A stretch of DNA of 64,000 nt. It comes from an uncultured Clostridia bacterium (GTDB taxonomy: Bacteria > Bacillota > Clostridia > TANB77 > CAG-508). The number at the start of each line of letters is the position of its first letter. The first letter of the stretch is position 1. The notes beneath the pieces are model-generated. The model was not told the DNA's origin and ran no database searches. It saw nothing but the letters and a program-made list of their open reading frames with translations. Made by a program: the position numbers and the translations under genes. The stretch spans positions 62,001-126,000 of the forward strand of contig CAKOTF010000004.1 in assembly GCA_934120045.1 (NCBI GenBank). The letters are read 5' to 3'. Shown here piece after piece: positions 7,301-15,819 of this stretch.

Positions 7301-8416
7301 ATGAAAAAAATCGTAATAATAGGGGCAAATAATTTTCAAATGCCATTAATAAAAAAAGCGAAACAATTAGGATATGAGACACATGTTTTTGCTTGGGCAG
7401 ATGGAGCAGTTGGAGCAGAATTTGCAGACTATTTTTATCCAATTAGTATAATAGAAAAAGAAAAAATATTAGAAAAATGTAAAGAAATTAAGCCTGATGC
7501 AATTACATCTGTTGCATCAGATTTGGCAACATTAACAGTAAATTATTTAGCTGAAAAATTAGGACTTGCTGGAAATAGTCTAGAATGTACTAAAATTTCA
7601 ACAAATAAATATGAAATGAGAAAAGCATTTCAAAAATATGGTGTATCAGTACCTAAATTTTTTGAAATATCAGATGTTAATGATTTATCCAAAATAAAAG
7701 AAATGAAGACACCAATAATTGTAAAACCAACAGATAGATCTGGAAGTAGATCAATTACTAAAATAGAAGATTTGAGTGATGAAGAAAAGTTAAAAACAGC
7801 AATTAGAGATGCAATAGAAGTATCATTTGAAAAAAAAGCAATTGTAGAAGAATATATTAATGGAGAGGAATTTAGTGCAGAAGGAATTACATATAAAGGA
7901 AAACATACTTTATTAACAATAACAAGAAAACAAACAACTGGTGCACCACATTTTATAGAAACAGGGCATACTGAGCCAGCAGGATTAAGTGCTGAAATGC
8001 AAGAAAAAATAAAAAAAGAAGTATTTGCAGGTTTAAATAGTTTAAAAATAGAAAATAGTGCATCACATGCAGAGTTTAAAATTACACCTGAAGGTGAAGT
8101 AAAAATAATAGAAATAGGTGCAAGAATGGGTGGAGATTGTATAGGCTCAGATTTGGTTCAAATTTCTACAGGATATGACTTTCTAAAAATGGTAATAGAT
8201 GTAGCATTAGGTAATAAACCAGATTTTACCAAAGTCACAAACCCAAAACAAGCAGTAATAAAATTTATTTTTTCAAAAGCTGATGTGGAAGAATTAGAAA
8301 AAATAAAAAGAGAACATCCAGAATATATTTATTATATTAGTCCAATTGATGAAATAAATTCTCATAAAATTATAGATAGTTCAACAAGATATGGATATTA
8401 TATTTTAGCAATATAA
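7301..8416 (+). CDS. ATP-grasp ligase
   Basis: A 371-residue ATP-grasp enzyme of the carbamoyl-phosphate-synthase/biotin-carboxylase-like class. An N-terminal Rossmann-like part (KIVIIGANNFQMPL, residues 2-16) is followed by the ATP-binding region (PIIVKPTDRSGSRS near 140-155 and EEYINGEEF near 184) and the metal-binding strand EFKITPEG...IIEIGARMGGD near 260-285. Such enzymes join a carboxylate to an amine through an acyl-phosphate. Placed directly after a sugar aminotransferase, the natural guess is that it forms an amide between the new sugar amine and an amino acid or another acid. In Arn pathways a formyltransferase acts on the amine instead. The function is inferred from context only. 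Confidence 0.8.
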   Translation: MKKIVIIGANNFQMPLIKKAKQLGYETHVFAWADGAVGAEFADYFYPISIIEKEKILEKCKEIKPDAITSVASDLATLTVNYLAEKLGLAGNSLECTKISTNKYEMRKAFQKYGVSVPKFFEISDVNDLSKIKEMKTPIIVKPTDRSGSRSITKIEDLSDEEKLKTAIRDAIEVSFEKKAIVEEYINGEEFSAEGITYKGKHTLLTITRKQTTGAPHFIETGHTEPAGLSAEMQEKIKKEVFAGLNSLKIENSASHAEFKITPEGEVKIIEIGARMGGDCIGSDLVQISTGYDFLKMVIDVALGNKPDFTKVTNPKQAVIKFIFSKADVEELEKIKREHPEYIYYISPIDEINSHKIIDSSTRYGYYILAI

Positions 8417-8440
8417 AATATTATTTAAAAGGAAATAAAA

Positions 8441-8809
8441 ATGGATAAGGAAAAAGAAGTAAAGAAAAAAACAAAAATCAGAGATATATGCATATTACAA
8501 GCAGTAATAGCAGTATATACATTATCAACAGTGTTTGCAAAATTTGCATCTGGACAAGAATTTTTATCATTTAAGTTTATATTATTTTATGGAATAGAAA
8601 TCCTTATATTAGGTGTATATGCAATAATTTGGCAACAATTAATAAAAAAATTTGATATATCTGTTGCATATGCAAATAAAGCAATGGGATTGCTATGGTC
8701 AATTGTATGGGCAATTTTAATATTTAATGAAACAATAACAATAAAAAATGTAATAGGAGTAATAATTGTAATAGCAGGTACAATTATAGTAAATAGTGAA
8801 GATGAGTAA
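8441..8809 (+). CDS. Small four-helix membrane protein, EmrE/ArnE-like flippase subunit
   Basis: A 122-residue protein with a charged N-terminus and four hydrophobic helices of the EamA/SMR type. It overlaps the next gene, which codes for a second protein of the same kind. In Arn systems the ArnE and ArnF pair flips undecaprenyl phosphate-aminoarabinose across the membrane. The position here, after an ArnC-like and an ArnT-like gene, supports the same role. A plain SMR drug exporter is the alternative but fits the context less well. Confidence 0.72.
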   Translation: MDKEKEVKKKTKIRDICILQAVIAVYTLSTVFAKFASGQEFLSFKFILFYGIEILILGVYAIIWQQLIKKFDISVAYANKAMGLLWSIVWAILIFNETITIKNVIGVIIVIAGTIIVNSEDE

Positions 8810-9137
8810 ATATATAATTTTATTAGTATTAGCAGTAGTTGTAAGTTCAATATCACAAATAATATTGAAAAAAAGTGCTTCCAAAACGTATAGTTCAATA
8901 ATTAAAGAATATTTGAATCCATATGTAATAATTGGATATGGATTAATGGTATTATCAACAGTTTTAGTTGTTTTTGGATTAAAAGGAGTTCCATATAAAA
9001 ATGAGCCAATAATAGAGTCATTGGGATATATTTTCGTAATGATTTTAAGTAATAGAATTTTAAAAGAAAAAATAACTAAAAAGAAATTAATAGGAAATTT
9101 ATTAATTTTGATAGGAATTATAATTTATTACATATAA
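8802..9137 (+). CDS. Small four-helix membrane protein, EmrE/ArnF-like flippase subunit
   Basis: A 111-residue protein with four hydrophobic segments, starting at an ATG inside the end of the previous gene; a GTG at 8796 in the same frame is possible. A Ser-rich QIILKKSASK segment after TM1 and GLKGVPYKNEPIIES in the middle resemble EamA/ArnF-type proteins. The overlap suggests coupled synthesis of two halves of a heterodimer. The operon ends here with a hairpin at 9142-9180. Confidence 0.7.
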   Translation: MSKYIILLVLAVVVSSISQIILKKSASKTYSSIIKEYLNPYVIIGYGLMVLSTVLVVFGLKGVPYKNEPIIESLGYIFVMILSNRILKEKITKKKLIGNLLILIGIIIYYI

Positions 9138-9141
9138 ATAA

Positions 9142-9180
9142 AAAACTCGCATACAATTATAAAAAAAGTATGGGAGTTTT
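9142..9180 (+). terminator. Hairpin after the Arn-like operon that also holds the cwlD ribosome site
   Basis: AAAACTCGCATAC (9142-9154) pairs with GTATGGGAGTTTT (9168-9180) with one mismatch across a 13-nt loop. The right arm contains GGGAG, the only plausible ribosome site for the ATG at 9184. It may act as a leaky terminator and as a translation-blocking hairpin. Confidence 0.6.
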
Positions 9181-9183
9181 ATT

Positions 9184-9891
9184 ATGATTTTATTAAGAAA
9201 AAAAAGAATAACATTTATTGTATTCAGTGTATTTTTGTCAATATTAGTATTTACACTCATAAAAGATAAAAAAGAAATAGTACCAACAGTATCATTACCT
9301 GTTTCAGGGAAAACTATAGTAATAGATGCTGGACATGGAAAGCCAGATGAAGGAGCACAAAGTAGTTCTGGAACAACAGAAGCTGAAACAAATTTAAAAA
9401 TTGCATTAAAATTGCAAAATTTATTAGAACAAAGTGGAACAACAGTAATATTAACACGCTCAGATGAAAATGCTATATATGATATAGATGCAAAAACATT
9501 AAAACAGAAAAAAATATCAGACATACATAATAGAGTAAAAATTGGAAATGAAAGTTCTGCAGATTTATTTGTATCAATACATTTGAACAAGATTCCTCAA
9601 CAACAATATGATGGATGGCAAACATTTTATAAGCAAGGAAGTGAAAAAGGAAAGAGATTGGCAGAATCTATTCAAAATAATTTAAATGAAGCAATTCAAA
9701 AAGAAAATAATAGAATAGCCAAAACAATAGAGAATATATACATAATAAAACATGTAGAGATTCCAATTACGATTGTAGAATGTGGATTTTTATCAAATCC
9801 AACTGAAGAAAGAAAGCTTTTAGAAGACGATTATCAAAACAGATTAGCATGGGGAATTTATAATGGAATAATTGATTATTTTTACGATTAA
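9184..9891 (+). CDS. cwlD: N-acetylmuramoyl-L-alanine amidase, CwlD-like (Amidase_3)
   Basis: A 235-residue zinc amidase that cuts the bond between muramic acid and the peptide in peptidoglycan. An N-terminal membrane anchor or signal (residues 9-26) precedes the catalytic domain with VIDAGHGKPDEGA (zinc His51), Glu66 in TTEAETNL, SIHLNK near 127 and the catalytic Glu in IVECGFLSNPTEERKL near 197. Size and motifs match the CwlD group, which acts with PdaA to make muramic delta-lactam in spore cortex, hinting that the organism forms or once formed spores. A vegetative amidase cannot be excluded. Translation may depend on opening the hairpin that holds its ribosome site. Confidence 0.85.
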   Translation: MILLRKKRITFIVFSVFLSILVFTLIKDKKEIVPTVSLPVSGKTIVIDAGHGKPDEGAQSSSGTTEAETNLKIALKLQNLLEQSGTTVILTRSDENAIYDIDAKTLKQKKISDIHNRVKIGNESSADLFVSIHLNKIPQQQYDGWQTFYKQGSEKGKRLAESIQNNLNEAIQKENNRIAKTIENIYIIKHVEIPITIVECGFLSNPTEERKLLEDDYQNRLAWGIYNGIIDYFYD

Positions 9892-9916
9892 AGTCAATAT
9901 TATTATTGACTTTTTT
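9890..9916 (+). terminator. cwlD terminator
   Basis: Perfect 10-bp stem AAAGTCAATA / TATTGACTTT with a 4-nt loop and a run of six T. Its right arm also supplies the -35 box of the minD promoter. Confidence 0.85.
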
Positions 9917-9934
9917 GCGATTTGAGTGTATGAT
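9906..9934 (+). promoter_or_regulatory. minD promoter overlapping the cwlD terminator
   Basis: TTGACT (9906-9911), 17 bp, TATGAT (9929-9934). The -35 box is part of the right arm of the upstream terminator. Confidence 0.6.
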
Positions 9935-10003
9935 ATAAGCATAAATTTAGGACAAGTAAAAAAGAAGAAAAACCTATAAACAAAAATCCTAAGGAGGAAA
10001 AAT

Positions 10004-10795
10004 ATGGGAGAAGTTATAGTAATAACATCAGGAAAAGGTGGAGTAGGTAAAACAACAACAACAGCAAATCTAGGATCAAGTTTAGCATTAGAAGGAAAAA
10101 AAGTAGCATTAATAGATACAGATATTGGTTTAAGAAACTTAGATGTTGTAATGGGGCTAGAAAATAGAATAGTATATGATATAGTAGATGTTGTTGAAGG
10201 AAAATGTAAATTAAGACAAGCATTAATAAAAGATAAAAGATTTAAAGAATTATATTTATTGCCTGCAGCACAAACAAGAGATAAAAGTGCAGTAAATGAA
10301 GAACAAATGATAGAACTAACAAATAAATTAAAAGAAGAATTTGACTATATACTTGTAGACTGTCCAGCTGGAATTGAACAAGGATTTAAAAATGCAATTG
10401 CTGGAGCAAATAGAGCAATAGTAGTAACAACAGCAGAAATATCATCAATAAGAGATGCTGATAGAATAATAGGACTATTAGAAGCAGCAGAAATAAAAAA
10501 TCCAGAATTAGTAATAAACAGAATAAGGCCTAATATGGTAAGAAAAGGCGAAATGATGGATGTTGATGATATTGTTGATTTGTTATCTATAGATTTAATA
10601 GGTGTGGTTCCAGATGATGAATATATAATAACACAAACGAATAAAGGTGAACCCGTAATTCAGAACAGAAAAGCACCATCAGGAAAAGCATATTTAGAAA
10701 TTGCAAAAAGAGTTCTTGGGGAAAACATAGAAGTAACAATACCAGGAAGAGAAAAAGGCTTCTTTTCAAGAATAAAAAACATATTTAAAAAATAA
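10004..10795 (+). CDS. minD: Septum site-determining ATPase MinD
   Basis: MinD is a membrane-associated ATPase that, with MinC, blocks cell division away from midcell. The 263-residue protein has the deviant Walker A GKGGVGKT (residues 10-17), the DTDIGLRNLD segment near 38-47, the Walker B-like DYILVDCPAG near 115, and a C-terminal amphipathic membrane-targeting helix (GFFSRIKNIFKK). A strong AAGGAGG ribosome site precedes it. It is followed 21 nt later by minE. minC is not adjacent in the window. Confidence 0.96.
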   Translation: MGEVIVITSGKGGVGKTTTTANLGSSLALEGKKVALIDTDIGLRNLDVVMGLENRIVYDIVDVVEGKCKLRQALIKDKRFKELYLLPAAQTRDKSAVNEEQMIELTNKLKEEFDYILVDCPAGIEQGFKNAIAGANRAIVVTTAEISSIRDADRIIGLLEAAEIKNPELVINRIRPNMVRKGEMMDVDDIVDLLSIDLIGVVPDDEYIITQTNKGEPVIQNRKAPSGKAYLEIAKRVLGENIEVTIPGREKGFFSRIKNIFKK

Positions 10796-10816
10796 AACAA
10801 TAAAGGAGAAAGGATA

Positions 10817-11350
10817 ATGTTTGAAAGCATAATGAAATTAGTAAGAAAAGTAACAAAAAAAGAAGATCAAACATTAAAATCTAAAGATGCAGCAAAAGAA
10901 AGACTACATCTAGTATTAATGCAAGATAGAGCAAATGTATCCGCAGACTTTTTAGATTTGATGAAACAAGAAATAATAGACGTAATAAAAAAATACATAG
11001 ATATAGATGAAAGTGCAATAGATGTAAAATTAACTAATAAAGATAATGGTGATGGAACAAATGGTGCACCAGCATTATATGCTAATATACCAATTTTAAA
11101 TATAAAAGATGAAGTAAGACAAACAGCAAATATAAAAACAGCAGATGAAGATAAATCATGTAAAGAAGCTAGTATTGAAAATAAAGAAAAAATTAAAGAA
11201 ATAGTGGAAGTTCAAGAACCTGAGGAAAAAGAAGAGATTAAAATTATAGAAGATAATTCAAATAAAACTGAAGAATGTAAAGAAAACAGAAAAGACATTC
11301 CAAATAATTATAAAAAAAATAACAACTATAAGAAAAAACATAAAAAATAA
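10817..11350 (+). CDS. minE: Cell division topological factor MinE with long charged tail
   Basis: MinE stimulates the MinD ATPase and drives Min oscillation. Residues 1-50 hold the membrane-targeting N-terminus and the MinD-binding helix (RLHLVLMQDRANVSADFLDL), followed by the dimer-forming region (about 55-92). Ordinary MinE is close to 90 residues; this one has 177. The extra 80 or so residues are Glu/Lys/Asn-rich and end in a basic Asn-Lys run (NNYKKNNNYKKKHKK). The tail looks unstructured and could extend membrane or partner contacts. Located between minD and rodA. Confidence 0.88.
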   Translation: MFESIMKLVRKVTKKEDQTLKSKDAAKERLHLVLMQDRANVSADFLDLMKQEIIDVIKKYIDIDESAIDVKLTNKDNGDGTNGAPALYANIPILNIKDEVRQTANIKTADEDKSCKEASIENKEKIKEIVEVQEPEEKEEIKIIEDNSNKTEECKENRKDIPNNYKKNNNYKKKHKK

Positions 11351-11368
11351 ATAGTAAAGAGTGATTTG

Positions 11369-12484
11369 ATGGATATAAGAAGATTAAGAAAAATAGAATG
11401 GCTTATACCGCTGTTAGCAATAATCTTATGCATAATCGGATTAATTGCTTTATATTCAGCATCATATGATACAAATTTAGAAGAATTTAAAAAACAAGCA
11501 ATTTGGATTGGCATAAGTTTAGTACTTATGCTAATTGTTATGTTGATTGATTATAAATTTTTAGTAAAAATTTCGCCGATTCTTTATGGAATTTCAATAA
11601 TAATGTTAATAGCAGTATTATTTACTAAGCCAATAAATGGAGCAAAAAGTTGGTTTGTAATTGGAGATGATTTATTTTCATTTCAGCCAGCTGAGATATC
11701 CAAAATTTTTATAATTTTATTTATGTCATATATTATTTCTTTCATACAGATTAGAAGTGGAAGAGATGAAATAAATAAAATACCTAAATTATTATTAATA
11801 TTATTAGCATTTGTAGTGCCATTAGGACTTATTATTATAGAGCCAGATTATGGAACAGCTGCTGCATATATAATTTCATTTTTATTAATGATATTTGTAG
11901 CAGGAATTGATAAAAAATATATTATATTATCAGTTTTGATAATAGCTATAGCAACACCAATAACATATAACTTTTTATTGCCAAGCCATGCAAAAGAAAG
12001 AATAGATACCTTCTTAAATCCTGAGTCAGATCCATCAGGAGCAGGATATAATATTTTGCAATCAAAATTAGCAATAGGCTCAGGCCAGATTACAGGAATG
12101 GGAGTATTGAATGGAAATCAGACTCAGTTAGGGTATTTATATCCTAAAACAACAGATTTTATATTTGCAGTAATTGGTGAAGAGATGGGATTTGTAGTTG
12201 CATGTTCAGTGATATTGTTAAATATAGTAATTATAGTAAAATCAGTGCAGATTGCCAAAGGAATAAAAGATGAGGCAGGAGCATATGTGGCAATAGGAAT
12301 TGCTGGAATATTTTTGTTTCATACATTAGAAAATATTGGAATGACAATGGGATTATTACCTATAACAGGAGTACCATTATTATTTGTAAGTTATGGTGGA
12401 AGTTCTATGATGACAAGTTTTATAGCAATTGGAATTTTGTTAAATATTAGTAGTCAAAGAAGAAATGGATTGTTTAATAAATAG
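11369..12484 (+). CDS. rodA: SEDS peptidoglycan glycosyltransferase RodA
   Basis: A 371-residue polytopic SEDS protein that polymerises lipid II for side-wall growth together with a class B penicillin-binding protein. About ten membrane spans are visible. Family landmarks are the N-terminal GLIALYSAS segment, EPDYGTA near residue 157, GYLYPKTTDFIFAVIGEE near 255 and the terminal PITGVPLLFVSYGGSS near 330. The ATG at 11369 follows AAAGAGTGA; a TTG three bases earlier is too close to it. Its place after minD-minE supports RodA rather than FtsW. Confidence 0.9.
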   Translation: MDIRRLRKIEWLIPLLAIILCIIGLIALYSASYDTNLEEFKKQAIWIGISLVLMLIVMLIDYKFLVKISPILYGISIIMLIAVLFTKPINGAKSWFVIGDDLFSFQPAEISKIFIILFMSYIISFIQIRSGRDEINKIPKLLLILLAFVVPLGLIIIEPDYGTAAAYIISFLLMIFVAGIDKKYIILSVLIIAIATPITYNFLLPSHAKERIDTFLNPESDPSGAGYNILQSKLAIGSGQITGMGVLNGNQTQLGYLYPKTTDFIFAVIGEEMGFVVACSVILLNIVIIVKSVQIAKGIKDEAGAYVAIGIAGIFLFHTLENIGMTMGLLPITGVPLLFVSYGGSSMMTSFIAIGILLNISSQRRNGLFNK

Positions 12485-12493
12485 GAGTAAATG

Positions 12494-13477
12494 ATGTATT
12501 TAAAGAAATTAAAAATTGGAAATGTAGAATTAGAAAATAATTTAATATTAGCTCCAATGGCAGGTGTAACAGACCTGCCTTTTAGAATAATTGTAGAAAA
12601 ATTTAAACCAGGATTAGTATGTACAGAAATGGTAAGTTCAAAAGCTTTATTTTTTGGTGATGAGAAGACAAAGCAATTATTAAAACGAAATGGTGATACA
12701 GTTCCTGTGAGTATGCAAATATTTGGGAGTGATCCTGAAACTATGGGATTTGCAACACAATATGTAAGTAAAATAGCAGATATAGTAGATATAAATATGG
12801 GTTGTCCTGCTCCAAAAGTAGTAAAAAATGGAGATGGAAGTAAATTATTATTAGATTTAAATAAAGCTGAAGAAATAATAAGATCAGTAGTAAAAAATTC
12901 TACTAAACCAGTAACTTTAAAATTTAGAAAAGGATGGAATAATGAAAACATTGTTGCATGTGAATTAGCTAAAATTGCAGAAAATTGTGGAGTTTCAGCA
13001 ATAACAATACATGGAAGAACAAGAGAAGAATATTATTCTGGAAAAGCAGACTTAGATATTATAAGAAAAGTTAAAGAATCAGTAAAAATCCCTGTAATAG
13101 GTAATGGTGATATAATTGATGAAGAGACAGCATTAAGAATGTTTGAATATACAGGTGTAGATGGAATAATGATAGGAAGAGGAGCAATTGGAAATCCGTG
13201 GATATTTGAACAGATAAAATATTTTTTAGAAAATAATCAGAAAATGCCATTACCCACTAATGAAGAAAAATATGAGATTATAAAAGAACATCTAGAATTA
13301 AATTTAAAAGAAAAAGGTAATATTGTTGGAATTAATGAAATGAGAAAACATATATCAGCATATACAAGAAATATGCCAGAAGCTTCGAAATTCAGAGATG
13401 AAATCAATCATATAACAAATATAGATATTCTTATGTTAAAAATTAAAGAGTTTTTTATTGATATTTTTGATAAATAA
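12494..13477 (+). CDS. dusB: tRNA-dihydrouridine synthase DusB
   Basis: A 327-residue FMN enzyme that reduces uridine to dihydrouridine in tRNA. Key motifs: LAPMAGVTDLPFR (about residues 19-31), NMGCPAPKVVKNGDGS with the catalytic Cys near 100, TIHGRTREEYYSG near 173 and IPVIGNGDI near 200 for FMN phosphate binding. The second of two adjacent ATG codons gives better spacing from AGGAG. Confidence 0.93.
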   Translation: MYLKKLKIGNVELENNLILAPMAGVTDLPFRIIVEKFKPGLVCTEMVSSKALFFGDEKTKQLLKRNGDTVPVSMQIFGSDPETMGFATQYVSKIADIVDINMGCPAPKVVKNGDGSKLLLDLNKAEEIIRSVVKNSTKPVTLKFRKGWNNENIVACELAKIAENCGVSAITIHGRTREEYYSGKADLDIIRKVKESVKIPVIGNGDIIDEETALRMFEYTGVDGIMIGRGAIGNPWIFEQIKYFLENNQKMPLPTNEEKYEIIKEHLELNLKEKGNIVGINEMRKHISAYTRNMPEASKFRDEINHITNIDILMLKIKEFFIDIFDK

Positions 13478-13518
13478 TAGTAAAATAAAAATGAAAAAAG
13501 AGAAAGGAAAATCTAGTT

Positions 13519-15819
13519 TTGGAAAAGAAGAAAATAGCACAAAAAATATCAGAAAAATTAGAATATATATGTTTAGATTTAGAACAAATACCAGAAACAT
13601 TAAAATATGTTGAAAACATTAATTTTAAACCAAACATGGGAATAGAAGAAAATAAATATAGACAATATAGATTTGTTTCTCCAAAAGAATTAGAAATATT
13701 ATTATCACCATGTAATAGATTAGAAGATATAAAAACGAAATATTCTAAAGCTAAACCATTAGTTTCATATTTAGTTCCTAAGACAGAGGAAGAAAAAGAA
13801 CTTTATGAAGAATTTTTAAGAATGTTAGATGAAGTTGATATTGAAGATATAAAACAAATAGAAGAACAACAACAATCATTAAACAAGAAAATTCCGTTTA
13901 AAGTAAGATATCCTAAGAACTATTTATGGCAAATATATTATTCAGAAAATGATGATAAATATTTTATGATAGTAACTACAGAAGATCAAGATTATTCTAC
14001 ATTTTTTTATGTTTTAAAGAAACAATTAGAAAAGAAAAAAGCCGGAAAAATATTTGTTCCTATAAGTAATATAGATTATTCAAAAGAAATATTAAATAAA
14101 ACAGAAATTGAAAGTTTAGAAAATTATTTATGGACATTTACCAATGATTGGCCATCAATATATGAAGTATATGATAAAACTGGAAAAAATTCATTGCAAA
14201 TAGTTGGGCAAACCCAAATATTAGGAGCAATAAAGTCCGAATATAAAGTAAAACTTTCAAATAAAATAGATGCAAGTAAATTTTTCAAACTTGTGAAAGC
14301 ATTATATATAATACAAACAGAAATTCCGGAGTACTATAAATTTGAAGTTCAAATAGATAAACAAGGAGAACTTGAATTTCAATATCAAAATGAAGAGTTA
14401 AAATATGACGAATTGGCAGATTTTGTAAATAATCAATATAAAAGGTTAATAGAAATAGAAGAAGAGAATAGAAAAAATAATTTAGAATATCAACAAAAAT
14501 TGAATATGTTGAAAATAGAAACTGAAAAATTAGAAAAAGATTATATAGAAAAAGAAAAGCAAATTTCAACATTTTTAGAGTGTAAAAAGACTTTCTTTGG
14601 TAAGGTAAAATATTTCTTTAAATATAGTGGAAAGAAGAAAAAAAAGGAAGAGAAAAAGGAAATAAGTATTACAAATGATAAAATAGTTAATAATACAGAA
14701 ATAATAAATGAAGAAGAAGAAAAAATAAAAAGACAATATACATTAGATGATTTATTAGAAAAAGGTAAAGCTACTGCTAGTAGTGAAAAAGAATTTAATA
14801 ATACAAAAATGGATATAAATGCATTAAAACTAAAGAAAGTTAATTTAGTTAAAAAAATAGAAAACGCATCAGCATTTATAGCAGAAATTGATAGGCATAA
14901 AAAAAGTATATTTGAATTTTGGAAATATAGTAATAAAGATGAAGTAAAATCATTAGCAGAAGGAGAAGAAGAAGTTATCAATGTAAAACCACATGCAAAA
15001 ACATTTGACTTTGAAGAAGATTTTGAAGATTTTGGAACAACTATGGACCAAATTCAAAGAAAAAAATTAAATAAAGAAGAATTGGATTCTGTATATTTGG
15101 CTGTTACAGAACAAATAGAACCTTTAAATAAAGTAAAAACAAATTCATTAGAGCCTAAGGAATTAGATAAATATTTAAAAAATTTGAAGGCAGAACAAAA
15201 AGAAGTAAAAGGAAAAATAGATGATGAGGTAGACATTTTTGGAAGTCTAGAAGAAGATACGAGAAAGGTAAAAAAATTAGCCAATAAGTCTCATCGCGAA
15301 AATCCAAAGGATAAATTTTCAATATTAGGTTTAGCAAAACAATATAAAGTAGTTGATTATAAAGTAAATCTTAGTCAGTCAATTTGGAGAATAAATGAAG
15401 CATTAAGTAAAATGACAACTAGTCAAGATATTATTGCATATATGTGGACAGAAGATAATGAAAATATTGATGCAAATAAAATAAATGTATTTAATTTAAA
15501 TGCAGAAGCTGAAATACAAAAAGCAATGGAAAAATCAGAAAATAATAAAGTTAATCTATATAAAATAAAATTAGAAAAAGGCTCTAATGCCATAGCATTT
15601 TCTAATTGTATATATTATGATAACCAAAATAAAACATTACCAGTAGGAATGGATAATGATACAAGAATTATAGCTAAATTGAGTGATATGGACATAAAAT
15701 TGGAATCAAAAAAGATTATAAGAATAGGAAAATTAGATGATGAAGAAATTGGAACAAAGTTAATTGTGAAAAATATTAATGTTTTAGAATATTCAGTTAA
15801 ACAAATGGAGGAAGAATAA
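13519..15819 (+). CDS. Large coiled-coil protein of unknown function
   Basis: Not recognised. The 766-residue protein starts at a TTG after GAAAGG. There is no signal peptide or membrane segment, so it is probably cytoplasmic. Residues 1-310 look globular with alternating strands (RYPKNYLWQIYY, FMIVTTEDQDYSTFFYVLKKQLE). Residues about 315-355 form a Glu/Lys-rich coiled coil, followed by a strongly basic Lys run near 372-380. A second helical region spans 400-620, and a C-terminal globular part runs from about 630. It ends one base into the era start codon (TAATG overlap), so it is translated together with era. The link to dusB and era suggests a role near RNA or ribosomes, but nothing in the sequence proves it. 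Confidence 0.7.
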   Translation: MEKKKIAQKISEKLEYICLDLEQIPETLKYVENINFKPNMGIEENKYRQYRFVSPKELEILLSPCNRLEDIKTKYSKAKPLVSYLVPKTEEEKELYEEFLRMLDEVDIEDIKQIEEQQQSLNKKIPFKVRYPKNYLWQIYYSENDDKYFMIVTTEDQDYSTFFYVLKKQLEKKKAGKIFVPISNIDYSKEILNKTEIESLENYLWTFTNDWPSIYEVYDKTGKNSLQIVGQTQILGAIKSEYKVKLSNKIDASKFFKLVKALYIIQTEIPEYYKFEVQIDKQGELEFQYQNEELKYDELADFVNNQYKRLIEIEEENRKNNLEYQQKLNMLKIETEKLEKDYIEKEKQISTFLECKKTFFGKVKYFFKYSGKKKKKEEKKEISITNDKIVNNTEIINEEEEKIKRQYTLDDLLEKGKATASSEKEFNNTKMDINALKLKKVNLVKKIENASAFIAEIDRHKKSIFEFWKYSNKDEVKSLAEGEEEVINVKPHAKTFDFEEDFEDFGTTMDQIQRKKLNKEELDSVYLAVTEQIEPLNKVKTNSLEPKELDKYLKNLKAEQKEVKGKIDDEVDIFGSLEEDTRKVKKLANKSHRENPKDKFSILGLAKQYKVVDYKVNLSQSIWRINEALSKMTTSQDIIAYMWTEDNENIDANKINVFNLNAEAEIQKAMEKSENNKVNLYKIKLEKGSNAIAFSNCIYYDNQNKTLPVGMDNDTRIIAKLSDMDIKLESKKIIRIGKLDDEEIGTKLIVKNINVLEYSVKQMEEE

